A stretch of DNA of 64,000 bases, taken from NCBI RefSeq assembly GCF_002797915.1, contig NZ_PGTY01000002.1, positions 589,001 to 653,000 of the forward strand. The letters are read 5' to 3'. The notes beneath the pieces were generated by a model. The model did not search any database. It was not told where the DNA came from and worked only from the letters and a program-made list of their open reading frames with translations. Shown piece by piece: positions 9,902-18,924 of the stretch. Made by a program: the position numbers and the translations under genes. Each line of letters starts with the position of its first letter. The first letter of the stretch is position 1. Source of the DNA: Yoonia maricola. GTDB taxonomy: Bacteria > Pseudomonadota > Alphaproteobacteria > Rhodobacterales > Rhodobacteraceae.

Positions 9902-10226
9902 CCCCTTAGTCGTCAGCGATGTGATCAATACTTGGCAGGATCTGCCTTTCGCGCCCTTTCGCGAAGGCGTTGAGGTGCATTACATTAAAGAAGGGTCGCC
10001 AGCTTTGGCCATCTTGCGGTACGCGCCGGGTGCCATGGTTCCGCTGCACTTGCACACGGGGCTGGAAACGATCCTTGTTCTCGAAGGAAGCCAGTCGGAT
10101 GAACGCGGCGACTATCCGAAAGGATCGCTTGTTCTGAACGCCGAAGGCACGTCACATTCGGTCTGGTCCGAGACAGGCTGCGCCGTATTGATCCAATGGG
10201 AACGACCCGTCAAAATTCTGGAATGA
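9894..10226 (+). CDS. Small cupin-domain protein
   Basis: 110-residue single-cupin protein of the ChrR-like type. Metal ligands are visible as His52, His54 and Glu58 in the first cupin motif ([16 protein letters not shown]) and His88 in the second (GTSHSVWS). It is the last gene of the BMP/formamidase operon and converges on the metallo-beta-lactamase gene with only 7 bases between. It could be a metal-dependent enzyme for a minor step or a ligand sensor; no activity can be assigned. Confidence 0.82.
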   Translation: MIDPLVVSDVINTWQDLPFAPFREGVEVHYIKEGSPALAILRYAPGAMVPLHLHTGLETILVLEGSQSDERGDYPKGSLVLNAEGTSHSVWSETGCAVLIQWERPVKILE

Positions 10227-10233
10227 TGGGCAG

Positions 10234-11019
10234 TTAGGTGCTCCAGATCGCCTCGTATTTTGCGATAATCTCATGCATGCGCACTGACCCAAAGCTTGGG
10301 TCATGCCCACCATGCACCATAGAAACGTCTAACGCCTTCAGCTTTTCAAAAGTCTTTAGATAGTCAGGAACGCTCATCCCCGGGCCTTCATAGATGAGGG
10401 GGCCATCATAGATGGCGTCGGCTCCAAACAGCACGCCGGATGACGCTTCAAAAAGCCCAATGCCGCCCGGAGAGTGACCCGGAAGATGCAATACAGAATA
10501 CTGATGATTGCCCAAATCAACCACGTCACCTTCGTTAAGCAAACCGGTCGCGGGCGCGCCGCGCAAAACATAGGATTTCGGATCGTATCCGGCAAAGGGC
10601 AATGCGTCGATCAGCAGTTCGTCAATCGGCGGGTAGCCTGCATCAAGGAAGGTCTGCAAAAGCGACGCGGGGATATCGTCACGATAAAGCGACGACAGTC
10701 CGGAGGGGCTTGCCATTTCATCAGCTTCGGCCGGATGGACAAGGCGTGTCTCAAACTCATGCACGCAGCCGATATGATCAATATGGGTATGCGATGACAC
10801 GCAGATGATGTCTTTGTCCGGGTTGGATCTGAACGTATCAAGGTAGGGTTTCAAGGGAACAATTCCCATGCCCGTGTCGAGGATCATATCGCGTTCGCTG
10901 CCTTCAACCAAAAACATGTTGGCCTGTTCGAGCACATGCACATGCGGCTCCAAAATCAGCGTTGTATCATCGTCGATTTTCGTCGAGGTGTACCACTGTG
11001 TAGCAATAGGAAGTGTCAT
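10234..11019 (-). CDS. Metallo-beta-lactamase-fold hydrolase
   Basis: 261-residue protein with the metal-binding motif His77-x-His79-x-Asp81-His82 (SSHTHIDHIG), then 'LHLPGHSPGGIGLF' and 'MVHGGHDPSFG', which supply further His ligands. The frame is open to 11175, but the ATG at 11019 is the natural start of the domain. Members of this superfamily act on thioesters, lactones, amides or phosphate esters, so the substrate stays open. It lies alone on the minus strand between the cupin gene and the agmatinase-type gene. Confidence 0.85.
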   Translation of the reverse strand: MTLPIATQWYTSTKIDDDTTLILEPHVHVLEQANMFLVEGSERDMILDTGMGIVPLKPYLDTFRSNPDKDIICVSSHTHIDHIGCVHEFETRLVHPAEADEMASPSGLSSLYRDDIPASLLQTFLDAGYPPIDELLIDALPFAGYDPKSYVLRGAPATGLLNEGDVVDLGNHQYSVLHLPGHSPGGIGLFEASSGVLFGADAIYDGPLIYEGPGMSVPDYLKTFEKLKALDVSMVHGGHDPSFGSVRMHEIIAKYEAIWST

Positions 11020-11306
11020 CTTGTTTCTTCGCTCCTTGCGCTTTTCCTGTGCCGCCAGTGACCCAAATGCGGGCGTTGATGGCATCTTGGAGCGCAACAC
11101 ATTGCTCTGCCAGCGTTTTGAGTGTTTGGGCAGTAATCCAATAAAACAACGCGGCAGGTCAGGCACTAAGTGCAAAATTTAGGCACCTTTGGTACCCGAG
11201 TCATACGTCTGACGCGTTGTTTAACTGTGCAGGCTCTATTTTCACTGACCAACGGTGGAACTGATCCAAGTTTTGGTCTCAGATCAGAATGAGAAACTAA
11301 GGCCCT

Positions 11307-12290
11307 TTGGCCATCACTGGGAAGGACAGTGCATTGGAATTCAAATCGCCCGCGAAGCCGAACCAATTGGCGCCTCGCTTTACAGAAATCGCCACCTTTA
11401 TGCGGGTGCCCATCGCGCAGACTTTGGAAGAGGCCGACATCGGGATGTTCGGCATCCCATATGATGGCGCGCTAACAAACCGCCCCGGCACACGTCACGG
11501 ACCGCGTGAAGTACGCAATCAATCCAGCCTGATGCGGGCCGTCAACCACGCCACCCGGATCAACCCGTTTGAACTGGCACAGATCAGGGATATGGGCGAT
11601 GTACCTTTCACCCGCATGTTTGAGGTCGAGGCGAGCCACAAAGAAATTGAGGCCTTCGCCAATATGCTAATTGAGGCAGAGGTGATGCCCTTTGCGATTG
11701 GCGGCGATCATTCGATCAGTTTACCGCTGCTGCGCGCCATTGCAAAAGAACCCATTGCTTTGATCCATATTGATGCACACGCAGACACAACCGACAGCTT
11801 TCAGGGGTCCAAGTTCAACCATGGCGCCCCATTCCGCCGGGCAGTAGAGGAAGGGCTGATTGATCCAACAAAGACCATCCAGATCGGCATTCGCGGCACA
11901 CAAAATACGTCGGATGGTTGGGATTTTTCCGCAGCTTCAGGCATGCGTGTCGTGTTCTGCGAAGAGTTTCATGAAAAAGGGCCTGCCGCGATTGCAGCAG
12001 AGGCGAGAGCGCTAGTGGGCGATATGCCCGTCTATCTGACCTATGATATCGACAGTCTTGATCCGGTTTATGCGCCGGGGACAGGGACGCCTGAGATTGG
12101 TGGCATGACCACACATCAGGCGCAGATATTGCTGCGCGGTTTGCGCGACCTGAACTATGTCGGCGCAGATCTTGTCGAAGTCTCCCCACCTTTTGACGTT
12201 GGGGATGTCACGTCGCTTGCTGGGGCTGCACTTGCCTATGAAATCCTGTGCCTGCTCGCGGAAGTTCACCAAAAGAGGGCGTTTGAATGA
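11307..12290 (+). CDS. Agmatinase/guanidinobutyrase-family ureohydrolase
   Basis: About 320-residue binuclear-metal ureohydrolase. All ligand motifs are present: GGDHSIS, 'HIDAHADT' and 'YDIDSLDP'. The sequence resembles guanidinobutyrase/guanidinopropionase more than arginase (for example 'PGTGTPEIGG' and 'DLVEVSPPFD'). Such enzymes split a guanidino acid or agmatine into urea plus an amine. The start is uncertain: TTG at 11307 is given, and TTG at 11334, with AAGGA seven bases before it, is equally good. A DUF917 gene follows after 13 bases, so the two form an operon. A nearby guanidine hydrolase and other nitrogen hydrolases support a guanidino-compound role. Confidence 0.88.
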   Translation: MAITGKDSALEFKSPAKPNQLAPRFTEIATFMRVPIAQTLEEADIGMFGIPYDGALTNRPGTRHGPREVRNQSSLMRAVNHATRINPFELAQIRDMGDVPFTRMFEVEASHKEIEAFANMLIEAEVMPFAIGGDHSISLPLLRAIAKEPIALIHIDAHADTTDSFQGSKFNHGAPFRRAVEEGLIDPTKTIQIGIRGTQNTSDGWDFSAASGMRVVFCEEFHEKGPAAIAAEARALVGDMPVYLTYDIDSLDPVYAPGTGTPEIGGMTTHQAQILLRGLRDLNYVGADLVEVSPPFDVGDVTSLAGAALAYEILCLLAEVHQKRAFE

Positions 12291-12303
12291 TGCATGTGCA
12301 GGC

Positions 12304-13413
12304 ATGAAAACCCTCACTCGACATGACCTTCTTGATATTTTGATGGGCTGCGCAATTCTAGGTACCGGCGGCGGCGGCGACATGGCCGAAGGGATCGGCC
12401 TGATCGATGATGCCTTGGCTAAGGGCAAGACGTTCGACATGGTCACCCTGGACGACGCGCCGCCCGACGCACTGATCTGCACGCCCTACATGCTGGGGGC
12501 GATATCGGCACTACCGTCCGAGGAAGAAGCGGCCTATGCCCGCCTGCCACGGATCGACGGACCGGCCATCCTTTTGGCCTATGCGCGGTTTCAGGAATAT
12601 CTGGGGCAAGAATTCTATGGAACGGTGTGCTGCGAGCTGGGTGGCTCAAACACAGCCGTGGCCTTTTATGCGGCCGCTATGTCCGGGCATATGATCATCG
12701 ACGCTGACCCTGCAGGGCGCGCCGTGCCAGAGATCACCCATTCCACCTATTACATCAATGACCTGCCAGCCGCACCCATCGTGCTCGCCAATGAATTTGG
12801 AGAAGTGATGCTGCTGGAAAACATCCACGATGACCTGAGGGCCGAGGCCATCGTCCGTGCCCTTTCCGTGGTCAGCCGCAACGATATTGCTGCAATCGAT
12901 CATGCGCTGCCGGTGCGGGATGTCCGTGATGCGATTATTCCCGGCACAATCACGCTGGCGCAAACCATGGGACGTGCGCATCGCAAGGCGCGCGCGGAGG
13001 GCCAAGACGCGGCTGAGGCGGTGGCCCAGACAGGGGGTGGCGCTGTGATGTTTCGCGGTATGATCAGCGATTGCGACTGGCGGACGGAAGGCGGGTTTAC
13101 CTTGGGGTCTATCACGATCCTTGGCAGTGATGAATATCCGGGCAAAACTTACCGCATCAGCCTGAAAAACGAAAACATGGTTGGCTGGCTGGACGGCGTG
13201 GTACACGCGACCATTCCCGATCTGATCTGTCTTATGGATATGCAAACCGGCATGCCGATTTCAAACCCCGATTATGCGAAGGGCATGCAAGTGGCCGTTG
13301 TGATCCTTCCGGCCCCCAGTCAGTTCACCACTGCGCGCGGGCTGGCGGCCTTTGGTCCGGCTTATGTGGGGCTTAATCAGCCGTTTCGGTCACCGCTGTC
13401 ACCGGCGGACTAG
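12304..13413 (+). CDS. DUF917 / S-methyl-thiohydantoin-desulfurase-like protein
   Basis: 369-residue protein with the DUF917 hallmark 'GCAILGTGGGGD' at its N-terminus, 'CTPYMLGAISALPSEE' and the C-terminal block 'LMDMQTGMPISNPDY'. The family is related to hydantoinase A and includes the desulfurase of the ergothioneine breakdown route. Many members sit in clusters for hydantoins and other cyclic ureides. The frame is open to 12157, but the ATG at 12304 begins the domain. It pairs with the agmatinase-type gene 13 bases upstream and ends overlapping the convergent gene by 4 bases. The function in this cluster is unknown; a cyclic ureide or thiohydantoin is the best guess. Confidence 0.82.
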   Translation: MKTLTRHDLLDILMGCAILGTGGGGDMAEGIGLIDDALAKGKTFDMVTLDDAPPDALICTPYMLGAISALPSEEEAAYARLPRIDGPAILLAYARFQEYLGQEFYGTVCCELGGSNTAVAFYAAAMSGHMIIDADPAGRAVPEITHSTYYINDLPAAPIVLANEFGEVMLLENIHDDLRAEAIVRALSVVSRNDIAAIDHALPVRDVRDAIIPGTITLAQTMGRAHRKARAEGQDAAEAVAQTGGGAVMFRGMISDCDWRTEGGFTLGSITILGSDEYPGKTYRISLKNENMVGWLDGVVHATIPDLICLMDMQTGMPISNPDYAKGMQVAVVILPAPSQFTTARGLAAFGPAYVGLNQPFRSPLSPAD

Positions 13414-14141
13414 TCCCCATTGACCTGAAGTCGCTTCGCGCTTTGTGCCCCATCAAAGCCTTGGCTGTGCCAATACAGATCATCGCCGCGCTCTAGCACC
13501 ACCTGCCCCTCCTGAAACGGGTTGGTTGCTAGCATTGCGATCCCTGATGCCCCGTCCCACGTCCCCAGCACATATTCGCTCGCGAAATGCTGCTGCAATG
13601 CTGGAAACTCTGCTGTGCTTCTGTCCAGCTTGGCAATCAAATCACCGGTCGTTCCAAGCGGTTTGGGGCCGATGCCTAGCAAGAAGCTTTCCTCATTTTC
13701 GATCAGCACCCCGGTCATTGCATCGCAGCTAACCTGCGCGCCGCGTAGAGGCGATTGAGAGGCGAGCTGCCAAAGTTCACGGTACTCTGCCAAAACGCCG
13801 TCTTCGATCAACCCACCGGTCTTATCAAATGACATCAGCCCGATATCTGCCTGCCCCGGAACCCCGTGCCAATTGATCTGGCGGTGCCATGTGCATTGGC
13901 TGTCTGCAACGGTAATGTGGCCCGCAAACCCTTCGGCATCCATCAGATTTCGCAGAGATGATTGATCCAAATCTGCCAAACAGGACAGACCTGTCAGGTC
14001 CGGCCGTTCCAATGGAATTCGCAAATCCGCGAACAGTGCTCCGGCCTGCAACCAGTGCACGCGGGTCGTGGCATCCTCAAACCCAGGCGCCTTGATCCAG
14101 TCCCGTTTCCAATGGCCTTGCAGATGGTCTTGCGTAATCAA
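13410..14141 (-). CDS. Hypothetical protein, last gene of the pot-like operon
   Basis: 243-residue soluble protein that I do not recognise. It has no signal peptide or membrane segment and is rich in Trp, Gly and acidic residues. Features include 'HWKRDWIKAPGFED' near the N-terminus and a late 'YVLGTWDGASGIAM' stretch. The pattern suggests a beta-rich, lipocalin- or heme-binding-like barrel, but this is only an impression. It is coupled to the cysteine hydrolase upstream by an ATGA overlap, so it belongs to the transporter operon that starts at 18675. A role in binding or modifying the transported compound is plausible. Confidence 0.75.
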   Translation of the reverse strand: MITQDHLQGHWKRDWIKAPGFEDATTRVHWLQAGALFADLRIPLERPDLTGLSCLADLDQSSLRNLMDAEGFAGHITVADSQCTWHRQINWHGVPGQADIGLMSFDKTGGLIEDGVLAEYRELWQLASQSPLRGAQVSCDAMTGVLIENEESFLLGIGPKPLGTTGDLIAKLDRSTAEFPALQQHFASEYVLGTWDGASGIAMLATNPFQEGQVVLERGDDLYWHSQGFDGAQSAKRLQVNGD

Positions 14142-14755
14142 GCGGCGTGCCGTTTGTGGCTACTCATCCCAGCGATCAGGTCCGCGCTTGGAAGGACTGC
14201 ACCAGTTTGCAAATACTCCATCGCATTGAGCGAAGCATCGTGTGCCGTCTGCGATGAACCTGCGACACAATCCTTCGCGACACGGCAGTAATAATCGCTC
14301 TGATGTGCGTCGGCGAATGTGTAATGCACGCACACATCGGTAAGGCAGCCAACCAGGATAAGTGTCTCAGCCTTCAGACCCCTCAACAATATCTCAAACT
14401 CGGTCCCGAAAAAGCACGAATAGCGACGCTTATGGATAAAGTAATCAGTCTCACGCATACCCATCTCTTCGGCGGCAACCGGCGTGCCTGGGTTGCCTTC
14501 GAGGCAATGAACATCTTCGGAACCGTCCAATTCGCGCCCATAGTCGATCATATCTTTGCGGTGGATTTCCTGAAAAAAGATCACCGGAATGTCGTTATCG
14601 TGAGCCGCATCCACCATTGTGCGCGCACGCTTTTGGTTCTCAAAGAAATTCGGCATATGCGGGATGCCGTTATCATAGTCGCGCATGAAGGCAGATTTCT
14701 GAATATCAACGACGATCAACACAGGGTTTCCGACGATCATGGGTTGCTTGGGCAT
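14138..14755 (-). CDS. Isochorismatase-superfamily cysteine hydrolase (third in the region)
   Basis: 205-residue hydrolase with the triad Asp17 (LIVVDIQKSAF), Lys109 (FIHKRRYSCFF) and Cys142 (CLTDVCVHYT). It differs clearly from the two biuret-hydrolase-like enzymes of the BMP operon and belongs to another branch of the family (N-carbamoyl-amide or nicotinamidase-like). It follows the two permeases of a spermidine/putrescine-type transporter and overlaps the unknown gene downstream, so it probably acts on an amide or ureide brought in by that transporter. Confidence 0.82.
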   Translation of the reverse strand: MPKQPMIVGNPVLIVVDIQKSAFMRDYDNGIPHMPNFFENQKRARTMVDAAHDNDIPVIFFQEIHRKDMIDYGRELDGSEDVHCLEGNPGTPVAAEEMGMRETDYFIHKRRYSCFFGTEFEILLRGLKAETLILVGCLTDVCVHYTFADAHQSDYYCRVAKDCVAGSSQTAHDASLNAMEYLQTGAVLPSADLIAGMSSHKRHAA

Positions 14756-14774
14756 GGTTTCAGGGTCTTTCGCA

Positions 14775-15572
14775 CTAATTTTTGGATTGATCTGCGCCCA
14801 TCAGGCGCGGCAGGTCACCCCAGCGGGCGACCGCAGCAAAGACAAGGATAGAAACCACAAGGAAAGTGATCGCGGCCACAGCCATTGTGGGCGTATATCC
14901 ATTGCGCAGAGAGTTGAAGATTTGCAGCGTGACCGTCGCATATGACGATGCCGAGACAAAGAAGATCACGATGAATTCGTTGAACGACAGCACCAGCACA
15001 AAGAAGAACCCAGAAATCGTGTAAGGTATGGTTTGCGGCAGAACGACTGTGCGAAAGGCGATTTGTTCCGTCGCACCCATGGTCGCAGCCGCGTCCAGAT
15101 GCGACCGGTCGATGGATTGTAATCCAATCGAGATCGTCACCAAAGGTAATGCCATCAGCAAGATTGCATGGCTGACCACCCCTGACCAGACATGCCCCAA
15201 ACCGCCGGTAAACGCCCAAAAAAATCCAAGCCCCACGCCGATGACAATCGGTGGCACCGCAAAAGGCAAAGACCCAAGACCTGCAAGCACCTTGGACAGT
15301 TTCGACCCCGACGACCACAGTAAATAGGCAACAGGCCAAGCGATCAAGACGGCCAATGTTGCGGCCCCGAAGGCAACGATGATCGAATTGGCCAGCGCGT
15401 TGGTCCAGACCGGTTCTGAGACAAAGAACTCGCCGAAGCGCGCCAATGTCGGGTCTCGTGGTGGGAAGAACATGCTTCGCCCCCCATTCAGTGCGGCGCC
15501 GCATACAACGACAATGGGCAAGGCCAAGACAAGCGCGGCAAGCGCGATGAAGATATGTCCGCCTATCCGCAT
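14775..15572 (-). CDS. ABC transporter permease, PotC type
   Basis: 265-residue inner-membrane permease with six predicted helices and the coupling motif 'AAATMGATEQIAFRTVVLP' (EAA loop) near residue 160. It resembles PotC/YdcV, the second permease of spermidine/putrescine importers. Its start overlaps the stop of the PotB-type gene by one base (TGATG). It works with the products at 15572, 16549 and 17605. Confidence 0.92.
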   Translation of the reverse strand: MRIGGHIFIALAALVLALPIVVVCGAALNGGRSMFFPPRDPTLARFGEFFVSEPVWTNALANSIIVAFGAATLAVLIAWPVAYLLWSSGSKLSKVLAGLGSLPFAVPPIVIGVGLGFFWAFTGGLGHVWSGVVSHAILLMALPLVTISIGLQSIDRSHLDAAATMGATEQIAFRTVVLPQTIPYTISGFFFVLVLSFNEFIVIFFVSASSYATVTLQIFNSLRNGYTPTMAVAAITFLVVSILVFAAVARWGDLPRLMGADQSKN

Positions 15573-16552
15573 CAGCGCGCCTCGGCTTTACGGTTTAGCA
15601 GGTGACCGAAGTACAGGCAGATGCTCGCCGAAATCAGCAGGATTACCGCCTGCGCCGATCCAAAAGGTGCGTTCAGGTTTGATCCGCGAATGTTGGAATA
15701 GATCGCCACCGCTGTGGTTTGTTTGTCCGGCGTCGCGAAGACGCTGATGGTGACATAGCTTCCCAATAAGAAGACGAATAACAGCAAAGTTGTTCCCATC
15801 AATGGCAAGCGGATCGAGGGGAGCGTCACGGTCCGGGTGACCGTCCAGCGGCTTGCACCCATAGTGCGCGCGGCCTCTGACAATGATGGGTCAAGCCGGG
15901 ACAAGGCCGGGTACAGCAGGATCACCGCATAGGGCCAGACAAGATAGCTCATCGTGAGGATCGTTGCGAATTCGGACGGTTTGAATTTCACGTTGCGCGG
16001 GTTGGCCAGACCGATATCTCGCAGGGATTGGAACCATCCCACATCCTTTAGCCATTGGGTCGTGCCAGTGACCTGAAACAGCTTTGGCAAGCCCGAATTG
16101 TTCGACAACAAAATGTCCCAGCCCATGACGATAAACACCTCTGACATCGACAAAGACGACAGGATGAATACCAACCAGATCGCTTGGGTGCTGCGTTTGA
16201 GCCGAGTGAGCAACAACGTAAACGGCAGAGCCGTTAGCACGGCAAGAACCGAGGCGATGATTGCGAAGTAGAACGAGTATCCCAGTTGTTGCAGGTAGAG
16301 AAACGTGACTTCATCCGGCCAAAGAGTCCCGACAAAAAACCTTTGATAGTTCTCAAAGCTAAAGCCCCATACCCATGCAGCCCCCTCAACCTTGCGACCA
16401 AAGGAAATCACGATCACCAGTATGAACGGGACCACGCAGAAGACCACCATCAAGGCACTCAGCACGCCGTAAAGCGCGCCTTTTCGCGTTAGCCCGCGCG
16501 TGGCTTTCGCAGGGCTGTCTGCTGCGACATCAATATCTTCGGCCACGGTCAT
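15572..16552 (-). CDS. ABC transporter permease, PotB type
   Basis: 326-residue permease with a hydrophilic N-terminal tail of about 25 residues, then six helices. The EAA loop is 'EAARTMGASRWTVTRTVTLP'. The first permease of polyamine-type importers (PotB/YdcU). It overlaps the ATPase gene by four bases (ATGA). The extra loop around residues 145-195 (from 'LSNNSGLPKLFQ' on) is longer than in E. coli PotB. Confidence 0.92.
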   Translation of the reverse strand: MTVAEDIDVAADSPAKATRGLTRKGALYGVLSALMVVFCVVPFILVIVISFGRKVEGAAWVWGFSFENYQRFFVGTLWPDEVTFLYLQQLGYSFYFAIIASVLAVLTALPFTLLLTRLKRSTQAIWLVFILSSLSMSEVFIVMGWDILLSNNSGLPKLFQVTGTTQWLKDVGWFQSLRDIGLANPRNVKFKPSEFATILTMSYLVWPYAVILLYPALSRLDPSLSEAARTMGASRWTVTRTVTLPSIRLPLMGTTLLLFVFLLGSYVTISVFATPDKQTTAVAIYSNIRGSNLNAPFGSAQAVILLISASICLYFGHLLNRKAEAR

Positions 16553-17598
16553 GCCGCTGTGCGCGGGTAGACCCGCAACGCATCAGCAGGCAAGTGCACC
16601 AACGTCTTATCACCTGCCGTCAGTTTCTGTTCGTCGGACCCGGCGGCATATTCAACGATGATCGGGCCAATATCGGTGGTCAAATGGTATTCCCGCACGG
16701 GGCCAAGATCGCGCACAAATCCGACAACCGCCGGAATACGGTTTTGTCCGGGTTCCCTCGCAAGGCAGGCGCTTTCAGGTCGAATTGCAAGTCGCACTGG
16801 GCTGTCAGGAGCAAAATTCGCGGGCGTCTCCAAGGCTTGCGATCCAATCATGACGCCTCCGGACTTATACAAACCATCAAAGAAATTCGCCTTGCCGATG
16901 AAATCAGCGACAAAGGCATTTGTTGGTCTGTGGTAAATCTCTTGTGGCGGCGCGACTTGTTCAACACGCCCATTCGACATGACAACAATAGTGTCAGCCA
17001 TCGTCATCGCTTCGCGCTGATCATGGGTGACGACGATTGTCGTGATCCCCAGGCGTTGCTGCAAAAGGCGCAGTTCGACCTGCATATCTTCGCGCAATTT
17101 GGCATCCAAAGCGGACATCGGCTCGTCCAGCAGGAATACCTGAGGTTCTTGCGCCAAGGCCCGAGCAATCGCCACGCGCTGACGCTGCCCACCTGACAGT
17201 TCACCAACGCGGCGATCGCCAAAACCATTCAGTTGCACAGTGGCTAGCAAACTCTCGGCTTTTTCCAGCGCTGTCGGCTTCGGCATTCCCCCGATGATCA
17301 ACGAGTACGCAACATTTTCGCGCACGGTATAATGGGGAAACAGGGCAAAGCTTTGGAACACCATCCCAAATTTACGCTTATGGGCGGGCAGATCAGTGAT
17401 ATCGTCATCGCCCAGCTTAATCTGGCCGCGGGTCGGATTTTCCAAACCGGCAATCATACGCAAAAGCGTCGTCTTCCCGCAACCCGACGGCCCAAGCAGG
17501 GCGGTCAATTGCCCTTTGGCAAAGGTCAGATCAGTGGGTTCAACTGCGCGGGTGTTTCCAAACGTCTTGGAAACACCCGACAGGATCAAGCCAGACAT
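16549..17598 (-). CDS. ABC transporter ATP-binding protein, PotA type
   Basis: 349-residue ATPase with one ABC domain: Walker A 'GPSGCGKTT', signature 'LSGGQRQRVAIARAL' and Walker B 'VFLLDEPMSALD'. A C-terminal TOBE-type regulatory domain covers about residues 270-345. This is the PotA/FbpC architecture. It lies 6 bases after the binding-protein gene. It energises the PotB/PotC-type permeases. Confidence 0.95.
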   Translation of the reverse strand: MSGLILSGVSKTFGNTRAVEPTDLTFAKGQLTALLGPSGCGKTTLLRMIAGLENPTRGQIKLGDDDITDLPAHKRKFGMVFQSFALFPHYTVRENVAYSLIIGGMPKPTALEKAESLLATVQLNGFGDRRVGELSGGQRQRVAIARALAQEPQVFLLDEPMSALDAKLREDMQVELRLLQQRLGITTIVVTHDQREAMTMADTIVVMSNGRVEQVAPPQEIYHRPTNAFVADFIGKANFFDGLYKSGGVMIGSQALETPANFAPDSPVRLAIRPESACLAREPGQNRIPAVVGFVRDLGPVREYHLTTDIGPIIVEYAAGSDEQKLTAGDKTLVHLPADALRVYPRTAA

Positions 17599-17604
17599 GG
17601 GCGC

Positions 17605-18675
17605 TTAGGCTTCCGCCAACATCTTGTCCCAGCTTTCCTTGATGAAGGTCTCATTATCAAGATAGGCCTCATAGGCCGGCTTGATTGATGGAGAGCCCGA
17701 GACAAAGGCGAACTCTTCATCAGTCAGGTCGGTTGCGGATTGATCTACCAAAGGCGCCGTCCCGATGTTGCGGCTCATCAATGCTTGGGTTGCCGGATCG
17801 CAAGAGAAATCCATGAATTCCGCCGCTTCTTCCGATTTTTCTGAACCCTCGGACAAGCACCAAGATCCGTAATCCTGCAGGTTCCCTTCCTTGGGGAAGG
17901 TCGGCTGAATCGGGAAACCGTCAGAGGCCATCAGATTGGCCACATCGAGATAGTACTGACCGCCGATCACATCGCCATTCTTCATACCTTGTTCCATCTG
18001 GCTTTCAGCATTCCACCACAGCGTCACATTCGGCTTGATCTCACGGACTTTGTCGATAATCGCCAAAATGCCGTCATCTGACATCATCGTCGCTTCACCT
18101 TCAAAGAAAGTAGCAGAGGTAATATCCAGCAGTCCCGAAGAATATACGTTGCTCAGGCCAAGCGAAGCTTCGAACGTATCCGTGTCCCAGAAGTCAGCCC
18201 AACTTGCAGGGGTCTCGACCTCATTGGGGTTGAACACCAACGCAGTGAACCATGACATCGCGCCAACACCCTGCGGACCTTCGGGACCTTCGAAGATGAA
18301 ATAACTATCCAGATTGCTGGCATTCCCGATCGCAGACACGTTCAGCGGCGCAATCAAGCCACCGATGCGGCTGGCCTTGATCATCTGCTGACGCCCATAC
18401 AAAGAGATATCGGTCGGCACTGTGCCCGCAGAGGCAGCCTGCTGCATCGTGACCAGCCAGTCGGCAGAGTTAGGCTGCGTTACGCTTTCGACTTCTATCC
18501 CTGTGGCTGCGGTAAACTCTGGGTAGACGAATGACTTGAAGCTATCCTCGAAGTAACCGCCATACGAACCAACTTTCAGGCTTCGGCTTTGCGCGATCAA
18601 CGGTGTTGCCAAGCTTGATGCAGCGACGCTGGCCGCGCCTGATTTCAGAAGTGTACGTCTGTTCATTTTTAACAT
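17605..18675 (-). CDS. ABC transporter substrate-binding protein, PotD type
   Basis: 356-residue periplasmic binding protein of the spermidine/putrescine (family 1) group. The signal peptide includes 'NRRTLLKSGAASVAASS' (Tat-like RR) and ends near AQS. The frame runs to 18711, but the ATG at 18675 with AAAGGGA before it is preferred. First gene of a six-gene operon: binding protein, ATPase, two permeases, cysteine hydrolase, unknown. The ligand may be a polyamine, agmatine-like or other cationic nitrogen compound (inference from the family and from guanidine-related neighbours). Confidence 0.92.
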   Translation of the reverse strand: MLKMNRRTLLKSGAASVAASSLATPLIAQSRSLKVGSYGGYFEDSFKSFVYPEFTAATGIEVESVTQPNSADWLVTMQQAASAGTVPTDISLYGRQQMIKASRIGGLIAPLNVSAIGNASNLDSYFIFEGPEGPQGVGAMSWFTALVFNPNEVETPASWADFWDTDTFEASLGLSNVYSSGLLDITSATFFEGEATMMSDDGILAIIDKVREIKPNVTLWWNAESQMEQGMKNGDVIGGQYYLDVANLMASDGFPIQPTFPKEGNLQDYGSWCLSEGSEKSEEAAEFMDFSCDPATQALMSRNIGTAPLVDQSATDLTDEEFAFVSGSPSIKPAYEAYLDNETFIKESWDKMLAEA

Positions 18676-18924
18676 TGGTTTCCCTTTCGGCGCGCTGAGG
18701 CGCCTTCCCATTTAACTTCACCCTTCCCGAGGCGTCTTATAGAAATGATTGCGCGCGCAGAGCAGATTTTGGTCAATGGAAGTGATCGAAATCTATCAAA
18801 CGGCGCTGGCAGCTGATTAAAATTAGAGCATTCAAGCAGTTTGGATATCTTTTCTTAGTCGAAAGGGAGTCGTCTTAACCAAGTACTATCGCATGCTGTT
18901 TGCGCACTCAGAATTGGGAAAATC

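Noticed and set aside
18712..18924. Possible second guanidine riboswitch between the PotD-type gene and the oxygenase
   Set aside because: None of the guanidine-I blocks occurs here, and no repeated ACGR-type hairpins of the other guanidine classes were seen.
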